A stretch of 64,000 nucleotides of DNA. Source: Defluviimonas aquaemixtae. Its GTDB lineage: Bacteria > Pseudomonadota > Alphaproteobacteria > Rhodobacterales > Rhodobacteraceae. Position 1 is the stretch's first letter. Each line of letters starts with the position of its first letter. A program made the translations under genes and the position numbers. Positions 63,982-64,000 of this stretch are shown here, piece by piece. The stretch is taken from NCBI RefSeq assembly GCF_900302475.1, contig NZ_OMOQ01000001.1, positions 1,364,001 to 1,428,000 of the forward strand, in the 5' to 3' direction. The notes beneath the pieces were generated by a model. That model was not told the DNA's origin and searched no databases. It saw nothing but the letters and a program-made list of their open reading frames with translations.

Positions 63982-64000
63982 GTTTACGTCTTCGCCGCGT

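Overview
This window looks like the chromosome of an alphaproteobacterium of the order Rhodobacterales (Rhodobacteraceae/Roseobacter type), ending in an integrated mobile element. The basis is high G+C coding, the pstSCAB-phoU-phoB order, a plant-type (class II) DAHP synthase, the aroK-aroB cluster near xerD, paired Hint proteins, a secreted CAP/RTX protein and an IalB-family protein. No rRNA gene or marker allows a genus call.

Layout. 1-2254: 3' end of a YejA-like peptide-binding protein, an entericidin-like peptide, a broken aquaporin gene (possibly with an arsC remnant) and a CsbD-like protein. 2272-9458: the phosphate-starvation locus phoR | pstS-pstC-pstA-pstB-phoU-phoB on the minus strand, with tandem Pho-box-like repeats in front of pstS. 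9679-16689: housekeeping genes (gamma-carbonic anhydrase, gmk, yicC, PAS protein, class II DAHP synthase, a GlxA/AraC regulator, a PQQ sugar dehydrogenase). 16856-25370: livK, then livG-livF-livH-livM, a dimethylglycine/sarcosine dehydrogenase-like flavoprotein and a MobA-like nucleotidyltransferase. 25375-26942: two Hint-domain genes. 26943-28202: about 1.26 kb without a credible gene, then tRNA-Leu(CAA). 28338-46840: zinc metallopeptidase, YqaA-like membrane protein, dsbB, arginase plus ornithine cyclodeaminase, guaA, M24 peptidase, ppk2, a lytic transglycosylase, a membrane LuxR/cytochrome b561/PepSY group, ssb, an isochorismatase-fold protein, aroK-aroB, two exported unknowns, xerD and a CNNM/CorC protein. 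46854-57346: RTX/CAP protein with an exact internal duplication, HerA-like ATPase, two candidate small RNAs, ialB-like gene, lpxD-acp-KAS cluster, L,D-transpeptidase and a DUF882 protein.

At 57471-57518 there is only the 3' half of a tRNA-Arg(CCG) gene, cut inside the anticodon stem. Everything to its right differs in character: AT-richer spacers, repeated small secreted proteins (one with a LamG domain, one resembling DUF1554), a cyclic-phosphate-processing receiver-domain protein, several tiny ORFs, and a mobC-relaxase pair preceded by an unusual row of hairpins. I read this as one end of an integrative and mobilizable element. Its other end, with the rebuilt tRNA-Arg and probably the integrase, should lie beyond 64000.

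How the genes work together. The Pst/Pho genes form a complete high-affinity phosphate uptake and sensing module. LivKGFHM, the flavoprotein and the GlxA-type regulator suggest use of amino acids or methylated glycines. Arginase and ornithine cyclodeaminase take arginine to proline. LpxD, the ACP and the ketosynthase look like a lipid A acylation unit next to a peptidoglycan cross-linking enzyme. Functions come from motifs read by eye; no database search was run.
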